DNA of 64,000 nucleotides from Struthio camelus (GCF_040807025.1 NC_090956.1:4576517-4640516), one strand, 5' to 3'; counted from the stretch's first letter, positions 25,801 to 38,704 are shown. Notes: generated by a model not told the origin, from the sequence alone. A program made the numbers and translations.

Positions 25801-27167
25801 CAAGCAAGGCTTGGTGACCAACAGCAGCATAGTGGGGTTTGGAAGACAGCAGTTTTACTCTAGCTCCTACAGAAAATGATGTCCACTAGAAAAGTGGAGA
25901 AAATGGCAGCAGTAGTTATCCCCATTTTAGATTGTGACAGAAAAATTGTGCCTTGGTATTGTTAATACTGGCTGGCTCAAGGCATTGAACAGGAGAGCGG
26001 GAATGGGAAGGAGACTCTCTTTTCATGTGATAGCATTATAGGTGAGCAACTCTGACACCGTAAAAGGGGTAGCATCACAAAGCAGCAACTTCAAGTTTTT
26101 CTCATACAATAAGCTCTTCTAAGACTAAGCATTAGGACTACCAGTGAGAAGAATTATTTCTGTCCTTGACATGAAAAATGCAATATCCGTGTTAGCACAG
26201 ATCGTTTTCAAGTTATACTAGATGTGCCTTCCATCATTCTAAGTATACTCGAGAAGTGTATTTGCAAGCTTTCAGGTCTGACACACGGGTAGTTCTTCTC
26301 TCTGCAGATAGTTGCAGATTTTGTTGTCTTTCTTCCGGTCTTTCCCACGTAGGTGTCTTCTTGATATCCTAGACTTGTTTCTATCACTACTTTAGCAATT
26401 TTTTAAAATGGTAAGCTGTGCAGTACCCTGGGGAAAAAAAAAAAAAGAGGACACTGAAGCTGTATTGCGGTAGCGTCTTATTTAGCTTTCATCAGCTCGC
26501 TAGGAAGAAGACAGAATTACTGTTATGTCCAGGCAAATTCCCATCAAAATGTTCCAAACCTCTCTCTTTTTTGAAGGAATCCCTTTTATAAGCAATGATG
26601 TGTAGCCTCTCCTTTTTCCAGCAGAGGAAGAAGGAGAGGGAAGAGGAACTGGGTACTTCTTGCTTTGTGTAGTTTCGATCCCTGTCTTCCCTGCTGGAAT
26701 GCATGGAAGTGCCCTGGAGTACTATGCCAGGGTTCCTTGAGGTGGGCTTTTCCTGAGGGAAATCCTTGCGGTGCAATTTTGGTGCCCTTGAGAAAAGATT
26801 GACTCCTTGATTAGCATCCCTTCCTGAAGGAGGTGGAAGCTTCCTATCTTGTCCTTTTCTCCTTTCTGTTGTACCAGTACTGAAAACACATCTATACTGA
26901 CCACAGCCATTCAGAATTAGTCTCCGTGCCTAAGCACACTTGTGGAATATCTCTTCCCTTTTATAGGGAACTACATGAGTCACCTAGTTCTAAGAACACA
27001 CCTATGATTTTCTCATGTCTGTCCCACTCCCTTTTCTGCTCTGATAAAATTAAGACAGGTGGGTTCAAACCTGTGAGCTCCAGCTTCCAGGCAGAGGTGC
27101 CTATTCCTAAGCAGCTGACATGGAGCAGGGGAGGTCAAACACTTCAATGACTTCTGCAGAGGTGAAC
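22861..27167. other. Spacer between ARPC1A promoter and the myosin pseudogene
   Basis: Apart from the old CR1 (23.4-24.5 kb) and A-runs near 24939, 26431 and 27343, nothing was recognised. The tiny terminal coding exon, 3' UTR and poly(A) signal of the former myosin gene would be expected in 25.5-27.1 kb; I could not identify them. Confidence 0.5.
23415..24530 (+). mobile_element. Old, degraded CR1-family LINE copy
   Basis: Recognisable CR1 landmarks lie in order: TATGGCTTTGTCAAGAATGG (RT region), GATAAGGGAGAAGCAG, TGCAAAACTAGTTGAGAAA, GGGCCCATTACTCACCAATG, then AGGCTAGACTAGATGATCTC near the 3' end. The copy has many indels and no long frame. It lies between the ARPC1A promoter and the myosin 3' end and is much more diverged than the copy at 12.5 kb. 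Confidence 0.75.
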
Positions 27168-27292
27168 CTTGTGCTTGCTGAGACATGATGCCTGGTAAGC
27201 AGTTTGTTTAGAGCTGATTCAGCTGTCCCAGCCCTCTCCTCTGCATCATCCAGTTCATGCATCATCTTCGTGTACTACTTGGCCAGGCTTTC
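27168..27292 (-). pseudogene. Myosin tail, penultimate coding exon with stop
   Basis: Reads ESLAK, TAG (27275-27277), YTKMMHELDDAEERAGTAES, ALNKLLTRHH; family is [20 protein letters not shown]. Acceptor GGTACAG and a GTTCAC donor are present. The last, very short coding exon was not identified. Confidence 0.9.
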
Positions 27293-27770
27293 CTGTACCA
27301 GAAAAGATTTGATTTTAAAACAGAAGTACTGTATTTGTATTTAAAAAAAAAAAAAAAAAAAAGGGAGGGGGTTCTGGAACATGTCTGACCTGTGCTCCTT
27401 CAACATAATGACAGCAAGGTAAAGAGTAAAGTGTTGACCCCGGAGAACAGTGGATAATAGATAACTTTATGTGTGCATATGTGAATACACAATTTTTGAG
27501 GCTGTCTGAGGAGAGGAAGTAGCTGCAAAGAAGGGAGAGGGGAAGAATCCTCTGGAGATAATTCTGTACATTTTTAACTCACTATCTCAGTATGTGCATG
27601 GATGTCTTCAATCGTTTAAACGCATTGCTCTAGCCATATCTAGGGATGCTGCAGATGTAAACTGAATGTTTACTTCCTGCAGTATGTGCTCTGGAGAGAG
27701 AAAGTAGCTAAGTGCTTCTGTATGCAAGGTGCAACTGATTAAATGGTGAGCTAGAGCAGGAGATGCGTAC

Positions 27771-27968
27771 AGCCTCTTCATTTTGCCTCTTGCAAGTTTT
27801 CAGTTTGTTCTGCAGCTTCTCCACCAGTTGCTTCATGAACTGCTGGTTTTGTGATCCTCTTCTGCCTGGCAGACCAGCTTTTTTAGGCATTGCTCATTCT
27901 TGAGCAGAATTTTCAGTCTTCACACGGTGTTTCTATTCAGAGTCTAGCCCTGTTTCCAGTTCTTTAAT
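27771..27968 (-). pseudogene. Myosin tail exon, one stop and two frameshifts
   Basis: Frame 1: IKELETGLDSE, TAG (27933-27935), KHRVKTE. Frame 2: KILLKNEQCLKKLVCQAEED, HK. Frame 3: QQFMKQLVEKLQNKLKTCKR, QNEEA. The family runs through VRELEGEVESEQKRN, YQTEEDRKN and LVDKLQAKVKAYKRQAEEA in one frame. The most damaged recognisable exon. Confidence 0.92.
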
Positions 27969-28555
27969 CTGAAAAGGACCAGTAGGGCAAATGATTACAG
28001 AAGCATTTTTAAAGTGTAGATTTGGAAATGTGAAGATCAGAAGAAGGAATAGGGATCTATCCCAGGAATTTGAAGATGCTCTAGAGCTTTGGTGCAGTGA
28101 GTTCAAAAATAAACAGCAGATTGTGCCCCTGAAGCCAGTACGCCTTGCAGGTTCTCCTTCACGGCTGTAGACGAGTTGTCAATAGCTATGGCTTGCAACT
28201 GCTGTACTCAAGCACCATAAACATTCTGATTGGTTTATTCTGTGCCTGGTGCGAAGAAATGCTGAACTTCTCTTGTGCTCCAGTGGGCTGAGAGTGTCCA
28301 ACATGCATCTTCGCTACCTAGATTGTTTGTTCTTTAATTAGTGCATTCCTTCTGGGGGACACTGACTGTTAAATGAAGGTGTTCCTTTTCAGATATCTGT
28401 GCTGAATGGAAGCTCAGGGGCAGGAAAGAGTTACATAGTTGCTCTGTTGAAATGACCTTTTTAATATACTTGTACACATCTTTTGTTACCCTGGTCTCAA
28501 GTTTCCTAACGGTGCGTTTTCCTCCTTTCAGGGCTAACTACTCACCTTCTTCCAT

Positions 28556-28657
28556 CTCTATTTGCAGGTCTCTTAATGTAATTTTGTAATTCTTCTTGAT
28601 CCTTTCCAGGTGCATGCTATGATCCAGCTCCTCACGCAGTTCTGCCATGTGGGAAGC
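28556..28657 (-). pseudogene. Myosin light-meromyosin exon, open
   Basis: Reads ASHMAELREELDHSMHLERI, KKNYKITLRDLQIEMEE; family is [20 protein letters not shown] and MKKNLEQTVKDLQHRLDE. Intact CTCTTAG acceptor and GAAG/GTGAGT donor. Confidence 0.92.
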
Positions 28658-29643
28658 CTAAGAGGAGGGTAAGCAGCAGACTGTCAGCCCAGCTATTTAT
28701 GCGGAGCGTTGAAAGCTAGGGTATGTAGACCTGATATCTGTATGTTGCCTTCTGAGAAATTTTGCTGGATCTTTAATTTTTCTGTGTATCACAGGCTGCC
28801 TTTCTAAAGGTAGCATCCACTGTTCATTGAAATCACTGGAAATAATCCTAGCTGACTTCAGCAGACTTTGCGTTAGAACATAACTCAGGCATTATGCTTG
28901 CTTTATGCTGCTGGACTGGTCTAAGGTGTTACCCATATTTATTATTAAGTCAATAGTTTTGATTTTAATGAAACTCTCTGCCTAGAGACATTTGAGGCTT
29001 TGTCATTTCTACCCCTTGATAGAAAAAAGGTAGATCAGAGTGTTGTAGATGGAAGGTGAAGATACGGTCTGAACGTGTGTTAGCTGAAAGCACAAAGGAG
29101 GCAGAAGGCTCAGCCTCACTTCAGGAAGAAATGCTGTGCATTAAATCCGCAGCTAGCTATGATATTTCCGAAGTGCCAGTTGTCAGCATAGTGTCAGCAT
29201 AGTGCCAATGGAGCAATCTGCTCGATGCTGGCAACTTTTCTCCCCTCTGAGTCAATTGCAAATGCCATTGACTAGCTAGAGAAGGAAGCCAGCCTAATCT
29301 TTGTTGGAGGCCTTTTAGGTGTGATGAGTGGAGTTGTGTAATAAGTGAAAGAAGGGATAAAGAGAGAAGAAATAGAGGAATTCCTCAGGGTGCCATCTGT
29401 GATGCAGATTACTAGGGAGGCAGAGAGGAAGTGGATTTCTTCTTTTACAGATTAGTTTTGCCAGACTGGTGCAATCAGTGAGCTAACATGCGTTCTACTT
29501 TTCAGGTTCATAAAAAGCAATGTAAGTGCTAACATATATTAACAGTGCACTTTCAAATCAGCACTGGAGAGAAATAATGGAATATATACCTTAAGGTTTC
29601 CAGCTACCAATACAAAGGGCAGAAGGGTGGAGAGGTGACTTAC

Positions 29644-29835
29644 ATCAGCCACAGCTTTCTTTGCTCTCTCATCAGCTGCTTGGAACTCGCTGATGATTTC
29701 TTCGTGCTCATTAGTAATGCATTGAAGGTTAGACTGCAGCTTTCATTTAATGATGACCAGACTTTGATTCTAGAGGGCATGAAGAAGTCCTAGAGACTCA
29801 ACGTGTCCTTTCTGCTCAGCTCTGGGGCTTCCATT
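29644..29835 (-). pseudogene. Myosin light-meromyosin exon with two stops
   Basis: Reads LLHAL, TAG (29770-29772), NQSLVIIK, TGA (29753-29755), KLQSNLQCITNEHEEIISEF, QAADERAKKAVAD. Family: LLHSQNTSLLNQKKKLETDI and RNAEEKAKKAITD. Donor GCTGAT/GTAAGT intact; the 5' edge is uncertain. Confidence 0.9.
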
Positions 29836-31324
29836 TGGTCAGCAAAGAGATGTTCATCACAGTTTTCTACGCAGGTTACTTTTCTCTATAAAGCAGTGTG
29901 CTGCTAAACCAGGTGGGATTCATCCCCCCTGTATCTTCATTAGTGTACACTGGGACCTATGTATTTGCTTTCATGTGCTTCCATTTCATGTGCTTTTCAC
30001 TTCTTCTCGTGTATCACTAAAATACTAGTGCGTCTTTGAGGCAGAAATAGATCCCATTGTTTATGAGGTCCTTGAGTCTGAGTCTGTTTCACTGGTTTTC
30101 TGTGTATATGGGTTTGAATTTATATACTAATTATTTATTTCAAAGTTTTGCTGCAGTAGCAGCAACCAGCTTCAGACTTGATTGAAACCATATCTGATTG
30201 TGATCTCAACAAACACGCTCCCTGTTCTAGAGTTTACGATATGTGTATGACTTTTTATCTCATGGAAGACGTGAGCCCCACAGCTCATTTAGTGCTTGCT
30301 GATATGAATTGCTGGAGGACTTTTGTTGTTACTGTGAAAATAAAAAAAATAAACCTCACTCTAGGAAAGGAGAACAATGGCTTTAATTAAAAAAAAAAAA
30401 AAAAAAAAAAAGCTTTCTAGCAATCCAAGCTGCTCTTCAGGAAAACAGTGTCAAGTATATGTGCCACTGTGTTACAGAATGCTGTACAGGTTCTGTGCTA
30501 TATAGGTTTTGTAGAACAAATAAGCTTAAAAGACAAAATCTGGTATGGAGATAGCAGTTCACCTGCCAAAAATGTATCCTTTCATCATCAGTCAATTGTG
30601 AGTAAATGTATTGGTTGCATTTTTTTAACCTATCTGAATAAATACTGCATTTACAACTCAGTTTTTATAACTGATGTCCCATAATCGCAGCTGAGAAATG
30701 CTTCCTGTATTATCAGTCCTTTCCAGAAGTGTGTATTTTATACTTTTCTCATTTCAAACCTCAACACATGTAGTCTATCCTTTATGGAAAAGAATTGCAG
30801 AATGTAACAGTGAATGTTAAACTGGCTTCTTAAATATACCCACAAGATGAAATGGCAGGTATGTTATTTCATACTGCTGTCTGTAACGAAAGGATGCTTT
30901 AAAAACTCACTAAAATGGATCTCATTCTCAGCTACGTTCTAGGGAAGAAATCCCAGCACCATGGAAACATCTAGCAAAACCGTAGCTTCAATGGATGCAG
31001 AATTTTACACTGCCCCTTTTAAGGTGGGTTTTTCAGAGGTGCTCAGCATTGTCTTAACTCTTCTCCCACTGAACTTGCTGAGAAGTCTTGTCATAGGCTT
31101 TGTTAAGAGCAGAGCTGGACCTACCGTCAATATGATATTTCCAAAGACTGAGCTCTTTCTGTTCCATAGAGTTGTCCTGAGGACCACTGCTGTATCTGTC
31201 CATTATTGACCAAATCCTGTACTACTTACCCAGACTTAAGAAGTGATGTTAAACCACATACACTCTTGACAGGCCAGCTGTTGCACAAATAGCTTTTGCA
31301 TAAATAGCTCTACTTTGTCTGTAC

Positions 31325-31523
31325 CTGGTCTTTGAGTTCGTTATTCCTCTCTGTCTACCAGCTCCTGCTCCAGTAGTTTGTAGAAGTGCTCACTGCCCTC
31401 CAGGCCCGTGTGCAGTCCTTCCAGTTCTGTCTGCAGCAGGCTGAGGTGGTGTTCCTGCAGGCCGTACTGCTCCCACAGCAACTTGTGCTGGCAAGCATCC
31501 TCATCCATTTCTGTCTGAAGGTC
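31325..31523 (-). pseudogene. Myosin light-meromyosin exon with frameshift
   Basis: Reads DLQTEMDEDACQHKLLWEQY, GLQEHHLSLLQTELEGLHTG, SEHFYKLLEQELVDRE, then a one-base shift to ERNNELKDQ. Family: EDLKEQLAIVERRNNLLLAE and SRKLAEQELLDATERV. Splice sites intact. Confidence 0.9.
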
Positions 31524-31612
31524 CTGAAAGAAAGATCAACATTAATAATGAATTGAGAGGAAGCTAAAAGATGTAGGATATCTCTGCAAAGCTTTCTCTT
31601 AAGGGGATGCCA

Positions 31613-31617
<5 letters not shown>

Positions 31618-31645
<28 letters not shown>
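31618..31645 (+). repeat. A28 tract inside the myosin pseudogene
   Basis: Twenty-eight A in the intron upstream of the exon at 31325-31523. No retrotransposon body was recognised next to it. Confidence 0.9.
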
Positions 31646-31646
<1 letters not shown>

Positions 31647-31802
31647 ACACACCACACAGTGCTTGATCCTGAGATCACGTATGCCTGTTTTACATCATTG
31701 TAACTATACTGACTTGAAGAGAATTATTCCTGAATGGAACTGGTGCGACCAAGAACAAATTAGGTTTGAATGTGTCTGTATTTAGAGAGAGAGAGGCACA
31801 GA

Positions 31803-31820
31803 CTGTCTGTCTGTCTGTCT
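31803..31820 (+). repeat. (CTGT)n microsatellite
   Basis: Four to five CTGT units in a pseudogene intron. Confidence 0.85.
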
Positions 31821-32314
31821 CTTTTTACCCTTTTGATTACTAAAATTAGATTCTTGATGGCAGTTATATCACTGTATTCCAGCAAAGGGACTAGACTTTT
31901 AGTTATTTACTTATATGATTTTATTTTTGAATTGAAGAGGTGAAGGAAGCTGGTTGGTTTTAGTTCTCGGTTAGTTTCTAGTCCATTTCATCACTGCACC
32001 ATTCAGTCAGCACATACAGCAGGACATTTCTCTTAAAAGCAAACTTCTGGCTTTTTAGTTGCATATGCTTAGTTCTTTGGATATCTAGCTTGGCAAAAGC
32101 TGATAGTAGTGCTTATCTATAAGGTTTGTTGGAACTACTGCAAATCAAAAATGGTATAAGTGGCAGAACTAGGACATTTGAACAAATTCAGAGCTTATAT
32201 TCAAGGGGGGGTCTCTAAACAAAAGTTCACACACTAGTACTTTTTGCTTAAGCTAAACAGTAGAACTGGTATGCTTTTCCATTTAGGGACCTGCTTCCAC
32301 TCTTTCCGGGTTAC

Positions 32315-32514
32315 CTTGATCTGCTGTTGCAGTTTTTCTTCAGTGTCTTAACAAGCTCACTGTTCTTCCTGTTGGCATGATCCATTTGGATTTCCATTTC
32401 ATTCAGGTCAATTTCCATCTTCTTAAGCCTAAGAGCTTCAGCACGCCCCTCTGCTTCAATGTCCAGACTCACTTGCAGAGACTCAGTTGCACACTGGTGA
32501 TTCTTTCTACGGAG
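32315..32514 (-). pseudogene. Myosin light-meromyosin exon with frameshift
   Basis: Reads [57 protein letters not shown], then after an extra A in an A-run LQQQIK. Family: [20 protein letters not shown]. Donor ATCAAG/GTAACC present; acceptor unclear. Confidence 0.92.
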
Positions 32515-32928
32515 TCCAGTGAAGCATATGTTACAGCGTTCTGTTATGCTGAGTCTGATTCAGCCTGTGTATCAAATTATTGCCTACCAAATAACGCAAA
32601 CACGGTAACTTTGAAACCTGTTTAAAAGTGGGGTATCAGGACTTTGCACTATGTTGTTCATGAGCACCTTTATCTAGAACATAGGCCTGAGAGAGCTGTC
32701 AGGAAGCAGTCTTAGAAATCCTACTGCTTGAAGTCTTGATCATCTCTTGCTAAACCAGTTCCACTAAGTGTGACCAGCCTGTACTTAACTTCCAGTAATA
32801 GAGACTCCATGACCTCCGGACCATCTATTCCAACTCTCCTTACGATTAGAAAGTTTTCCTAATATCTAACTTAAACCTCCTTACTTTGGTGTTAGCCCTA
32901 TGATTTCATGTCATATCATCGCTATTCC

Positions 32929-32997
32929 TCGTTGCTTCAAATTCTTCTTCCTACTCATGGATTCTCCCATCAATATCAGTTTTAACCTGAGCCAGTT
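32929..32997 (-). pseudogene. Myosin light-meromyosin exon part with stop
   Basis: Reads LAQVKTDIDGRIHE, TAG (32951-32953), EEEFEATR; family is [20 protein letters not shown]. Acceptor GCATTCAG present; no GT donor at the expected end. Confidence 0.85.
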
Positions 32998-33097
32998 CTG
33001 AATGCAAATCAGTTTGCTTTCTTCAATCTGCAAGGGAATGTACAACAGGTGGAGGAATAAATGCCCTCTGTGGGGTTATAGGTAAAGAGCCACTTAC

Positions 33098-33286
33098 TGT
33101 AATGTGGCAGCAGGCCTGCATACAGCTGTCGCATCTGTAACATTGGCACCTCCAGGGAAGAGACTGCTTCCTCCAGTGCCACCTGCAGTTCATCCTTCTC
33201 AGTCTCCAATTTCTTCTTGATCTTCTGCAGCTCCCATACACTCTTCTCTCCCTCCCCCAGCTAGTCAACTGGATACTTAATTTCCT
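33098..33286 (-). pseudogene. Myosin light-meromyosin exon with stop
   Basis: Reads EEIKYPVD, TAG (33261-33263), LGEGEKSVWELQKIKKKLET, EKDELQVALEEAVSSLE; family is QEISDLTEQLGEGGKTIHEL, so TAG replaces glutamine. Donor ATTACA/GTAAGT present. Confidence 0.93.
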
Positions 33287-34528
33287 CTAGGAAAGAAAAA
33301 AGACATTTCAAATGATAGGTTTATTCCAGGACTGTGAATTTTACAAAGTGCACTAGACAGATTGTTTGAATGGAAATGGCAAGAAATGGTTCCAGTCGCT
33401 ATGCATCAACTGCCCTTTGCATTCATTGCTAAATATTGCCCTGGATTTTTGAATGAGCCCTACTAGCTGCATGAATTCGTGGAGGTGGAAGAATGAAGCC
33501 TGTTAACCCAAGAGAAATACTTTCCAGTCCTTATCCAGTCTTCCTCCCAGCCCCTTTCAAATGGCTGGCATCCTGTTTTCATTTTGGAAAAGCACGTTGT
33601 CTTTGTATAGCAGCATGAGGCTCTTTACTAGCTGATGTAGGCCAGAGCAAAGGGTTGGGGGAGATAGCCCGGAAAACACTGGGTCTGTGCCAGGGAGTCC
33701 ATCACTGTTTTCTGTGGGCTGCAAAGGCAGAAGATTGTAGCATCTTCTCAATGTTTACCATGTCATCTTCCAGCCTCCTGTAAGGGATCGATCCCTTCAT
33801 TTACAGAAGGAAAGAGAATAGTCAAAAATGTCAAGGCAGCTGCTCTCCTTTTATAGCCAGCGGGGGGCAAGGTGATGCTGAGAGAGGCTCGGAGCAGGAA
33901 TTTAATTGACTTGCTCTTAACTAACTCCTGGAGATGCCTACATCTCTCCACTGAGGATAAAGGGAACCTCGCCTTCATAGGGTAAAGCTGTCCATTGTAA
34001 ATGGTCCTTTAAGTGAATCGCTCGGGATTAGAGAGGGGGCTGGTAGCCAGAGTTAGGACTGGAACCTGTATGTTATTTAACGTTGTCTAATGCTGTAACT
34101 AGTCATTATTCCCTTTTTTAGAGCTCTAGTGATGGTATGTGGCCCACCCAGGAGTGACAGCCAGCCTTCTAGTAAAGCAGTGACTATAGCCAAGCTGCTA
34201 TTGTGATCTTGCTTTGAGGGTTCAGAAAGATCCTTGATTCTGAGCGTTCTCCCTGGAGTCAGTTCCCTGGAAGCAGTGCACTGATGTTAGTTACAGTGTT
34301 AGGTAATCCACTGGGTTACGCATGTGTGTGGGAGCAGATTCTATCCCAAGAGCAGAATTTAGCCTGTGACTTTTTAAGCCCATCAAATGTATGTTCACAG
34401 AGAATGAAAGCCCTGCTGAGCATATGAAAAGTATAGAGCTGGTGGTGGAAAACACTACAAGAGGTTGTTCAGCAGGAATCAAGGGGCTTATGATTTACAG
34501 AGGTTTTTCACATCAAACCAGTACTTAC

Positions 34529-34739
34529 CCTGAAGGATCTTTTTCTCAACAGGTTCCAGGTGCTCCAAGGCTTTTTCGTAGGCAGTCTTAAGCTTGAAAC
34601 TTTCAGTTACGTACTTGAGGCATTCCTTCTGGGAACTATCTACTTCCACCTGCAGCTCTCCACATTTTTGTTGCCGTTCTGCCAGCATCTTATCAAAGGC
34701 TCTCTGCTTCTTGTCCAGGGCAGCACAAGCAGCATTGGC
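34529..34739 (-). pseudogene. Myosin light-meromyosin exon, open
   Basis: Reads [60 protein letters not shown]; family is [20 protein letters not shown]. No lesion and correct phases on both sides. Confidence 0.96.
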
Positions 34740-36028
34740 CTGGAAAGATAAAGCCAGGCATTCACTGGACGCAAGTTTTCTTTACACTTCACTTCTCGGC
34801 ATGTCCTGCCAACTAGTCACAGTTAAATTGGCAGCCACTCTAATGACTGGCAGAGTTTCTCTTGGTCATTCTGAATGGATGATTAAAATGTTTACGAGGC
34901 TTTCTTTCCTCACCATTAGGAATTTAATAAGATCACCCAGTTCCCATCAGTATGATAGTCTCCCTTCCTCCTGCGGTTATAATGATGCTGCTGTGGAGCA
35001 AATGTTTTCCACTTCAGATATTCCTTGTGCAGATGTGCAGTTAGTAATTGCCTGGGTTGATTAGTGCGACTCTTTATATTTCCAAGACTACTCAGTTACA
35101 AACAAGATGTTATTCAAGGCTATTTTAGACTGTGTTTAACTGCTTGTCTTCATGAAAGAATAAAGATACATTTTTCTTTCCTAGGAGCTTCTAATCACAA
35201 ATATTCTATGTATCCTTATGCTCCGCACATGCGTTCAGATACCATGGTGACAAGTGTGCCATAGGAACCATAGCATAAAGAACAGCTTCATTAAGGAAAG
35301 TGATAGCGGAAGAGATTTTCAGCCCAGTAATGTAATGCTGTATGTGGGATTGTCGGCTCTTGAGACCTGTTCTAAAGCCCACTGCAGTTATTGGCAGATA
35401 CTCCAGGATTTCAGTGGATTTGGAGCAGCTTTTGTGCCTATTTTAAGTAACATTTTGATTTAAATGTCCCACAGTTGCACTACTATTCATGCTTTTGCAC
35501 CAACACTAGCAAGAGTAGAAATGTTAATTTAATGAAGGAGCGTCCGTTGCTAGTGTTTTAACTACATGTTATTTAGAACCGCTTGCAGCGTGGTAGTTAA
35601 TAACCAGTGGCCAGCCCACTGGTACTGCAACACTGAAAAGTTCAAAGTGGGATATCATTATCCTTAAAAAGGAGATGAATACCTTGCCTTGCAGTAAAGA
35701 AGGGCTTTTGCTTCAGCTGTACTCTTGTTTCTGGAAGTCAGCTAATGAGTTTACAAGAAGCGAGCTATGTGCTCCTAGGAATTAACTGTGGCTCTCATCT
35801 CCAGTTTCTCTTGGTGTGATGAATCTTATCTTTGCTTCTAATGGTCTTACGGATTACCGTGGTGTTTGGTAGAGAGATCGTAAAATATTAAGAAACAGGG
35901 GACCAAGCCAAAGCCAACCTGAGTTGATAGGAAGATTTCCAGGGCTTCCAGAACCAGGTCGTAGGCCTTGCTGGTTGGTTTTGTTCAGGCTTGTGCTGGA
36001 ACCACTCTTTAATGACCAGATGTCTTAC

Positions 36029-36161
36029 CTTCTCCAGATCAAGAGTGAGGTCCTCCACTTCTATCTGAAGCCTCTGCTTAGTTTTCTCCATGCTGGCCAG
36101 CCAGGCTTGGGCCGATTCAGCTGTCTCCTCTGCTTCCTGGAGCCTTGCAGCCAACTTTCCC
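36029..36161 (-). pseudogene. Myosin rod exon, open
   Basis: Reads [44 protein letters not shown]; family is [20 protein letters not shown] and [20 protein letters not shown]. Intact acceptor and GAGAAG/GTAAGA donor. Confidence 0.95.
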
Positions 36162-37037
36162 CTGAGGGGAAGAGGACAGGAATGTCCTTGTAACTGAGCC
36201 GTTCGTGGAAGGAGGGGCAGGAGGAGCCAGCAGCTCTCACCTCAAGCACCGTCACTGTTTTCACCAGTGGTCCTGGAAGCAATTTCAGAAGAAAGACCGT
36301 AAAAGCGTTACTAGAACATAAGTGGCTCTTCCCTTCCACTGGTGGATACGCATACCGCAGCTAAGCCCTTCATGGCTGGATTGTTACCTGGTGCTAGACT
36401 CTCTTCCCCCTTGCATTTGAGTATCTCAAGGACTAGCATAGTGTCTAACAGCAAAGTAGCCTCCCTTCTGAATATCCATGGGACTTAGTGCAAAGTTGTG
36501 CAGAGATGTAGCAGACTTATTCTGTTTGTCTCAGCTTGTTTCAGATGCACAATGAAATCCTCTAGATGTCCTTAACTTTTGTTGCTGATATGTGAAAAGA
36601 TTCTTAAGGTAGCCATATCAGAAAGACTGCTACTAAGATCGGTTCAACTTCTAACCTGTAATATCAGATTTTAAGGGCTTTAACCTGATTTGATGCTTGC
36701 TTTATTCCAAGGAAATTCTAGTGGCTTTTGTAGGGCTGGCTGCTGGAGGAGTAAAGTTCTCCTTAGGGTAAAGAATCTCTATCCAAATCCAAGCCTTTAT
36801 CAGAAAGGATCAGTGTTGTTTGTCTGTTGTCAGTGCACAAGTGTTAGGTCTCAATGGTCCTTGTTTATTATTGCAAGTATCATTTTCTTCCTCTTGGCTG
36901 GAGCACTTGTACTTCCTCTCTGTCTTACAAATTGAGTCCTAACAGATCACATCTATAAGCTGTGACTCAGCAGCCAAACTAAATAACAAGACTGTCGTTA
37001 AGTCCCATCCCTGCATCCTTGGAAGCTGAATGCTCAC

Positions 37038-37234
37038 TTGGCTTTTTCCAGGCCTTTAGTTCTTTGAATGTTATCAGTCTTGTATTTAATCCCCCATACT
37101 GTGACTTCAGTATTGAGTTTAGAGACCAGATACTGCAGTTCAGCTTTACTCTCCTGCTCTTCTTCCAGCTGCTCTTTCATCAGGTCCAAGTCATGCTTTG
37201 TGTTGGCCAAGCTCACTACAGCAGCACTACGGGA
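37038..37234 (-). pseudogene. Myosin rod exon, open
   Basis: Reads SLANTKHDLDLMKEQLEEEQ, ESKAELQYLVSKLNTEVTVW, YKTDNIQRTKGLEKAK; family is [20 protein letters not shown] and KYETDAIQRTEELEEAK. No lesion; phase joins the exon at 36.1 kb exactly. Confidence 0.94.
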
Positions 37235-38026
37235 CTAGAGATAGCACAGCCACTGCTGTACACTCGTCCTATTGGAAGTATTAATACACTGACTTCACTC
37301 CCCAGAACTGGAGTGCTCCACTTAAACAACTCAGTTCTGAACCAGCTAGAAACGTCTGGGGCTTCAAAATGTCTTCCTGGTCAGGAGCTAAGTTTCTGCT
37401 CTCAGTACCTGGTTGTTACTGTACTGCAGTGAATTGAACTGAACTCATACAACTGAAAACAGAATTTGGCTTGTCATCATCACTGTTTTCTCTGAAACAG
37501 CATTTCACAAGAGTTGTGACCATAAACCCGTTTGGTGATTGTTCTGAACAGAGAGAGAATTCTTGCCAGAGTTGAGATATACAGATACAGTACTAGCATT
37601 ATTCTTTGCAGATATGGAAAATGTTCTAAGACAGACATATCAGACAGAAACCTAAAAATACTGATAAGTTCAGAGCCAAGTTTACTTGATCAATGCAAAG
37701 AAATGTGAATAAACTGTAGCATGATTGACTGGATAGACAGTGGACGGAGAATCAGGTGTGTGTTCTGCTCTTATCCCTGCTGCTGACTCATGGGGCACTG
37801 TATCTTATTTTCGTATCTGTACAAGGCTAATAGCCCCCTTCCCCCCCCCACCTCAAGATCATCTGGTAAAAAGCCCAGAGATTAATTTGGATGACTACAG
37901 TTTTCCTTCATGAGAGCTAACACAGTAAAAGATTTGTTACTCTGAAGTGAGCAGTGTGCAAAACAGCCAATACTGCATCTCCCCTGATAGCAGCAACCTT
38001 TGTAGGTACTCAGTTGTCCCCAGTAC

Positions 38027-38154
38027 CTTTGACTCTTCATCCAGCTGCCTCTTAAAGTCATCTACTTGAGAGGCAAGAGAAGTCTTTATGCAGACAGTCT
38101 GGTTAAGCCTGCTGTGAGCCTCCTCATGCTCCCGACTCAGCTTACTGTTTTCAG
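38027..38154 (-). pseudogene. Myosin rod exon, open
   Basis: Reads ENSKLSREHEEAHSRLNQTV, CIKTSLASQVDDFKRQLDEE, SK; family is SRQLDEKDTLVSQLSRGKQA and IEELKRQLEEEIK. Intact splice sites. Confidence 0.9.
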
Positions 38155-38340
38155 CTGTGGGAAAAGTGCAGGAGAAGAACTAATTCAATCTTACTCAAGA
38201 GAAGCAAAGGCTAGAGGGATCGGGCAGATTTGCTAAGGAGACAGGGCAGGGCTGCCAAAGTTAGATGAAATGTAGGGGAAGAGGAGGATCAGAGAGATGT
38301 AGCGCTGCACAAAACTGTCAACAGACGGAAAGGAATTTAC

Positions 38341-38457
38341 CTTGGAGCCGAGTCCTAATGGTGGTATTTCTGCTTGACTCTCCTCCATCTCAGCCAGCCT
38401 GGCATTGGCTTCAGACAAGTTATCTGCCAGCCTGCGAACATGAGCATCAGAGTTCAG
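38341..38457 (-). pseudogene. Myosin rod exon with frameshift
   Basis: Reads LNSDAHVRRLADNLSEANAR and LAEMEESQAE, then in another frame NTTIRTRLQ, which joins AENSKLSREHEE of the next exon. Acceptor CTTACAG and donor CCAAG/GTAAAT present. Confidence 0.88.
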
Positions 38458-38704
38458 CTGTAAGAGGGAAGTCAGTCATATGACGCTGAGTAAGGCTTGA
38501 AGGGCCAGAATATCCTCCCTCCCTTGCAAACTCAGTTTACTCCCATTGGTTGTAATTAAAATGGAATGACTGTAATAGGCTGGGGGAGTGCAAATTGTCA
38601 TTATCTTTTGTGGGTAGGATGCCCTCTTCATCAGCTGGATCTGCAATGCTCAGCACCAGCCTGCAAGTGACTGCTTTCTGATATCAGCTCACAATATAAG
38701 AGGA

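Noticed and set aside
34594..35064. 156-codon plus-strand frame
   Set aside because: Antisense to the open myosin exon 34529-34739; it has no recognisable domain and runs into intron sequence.
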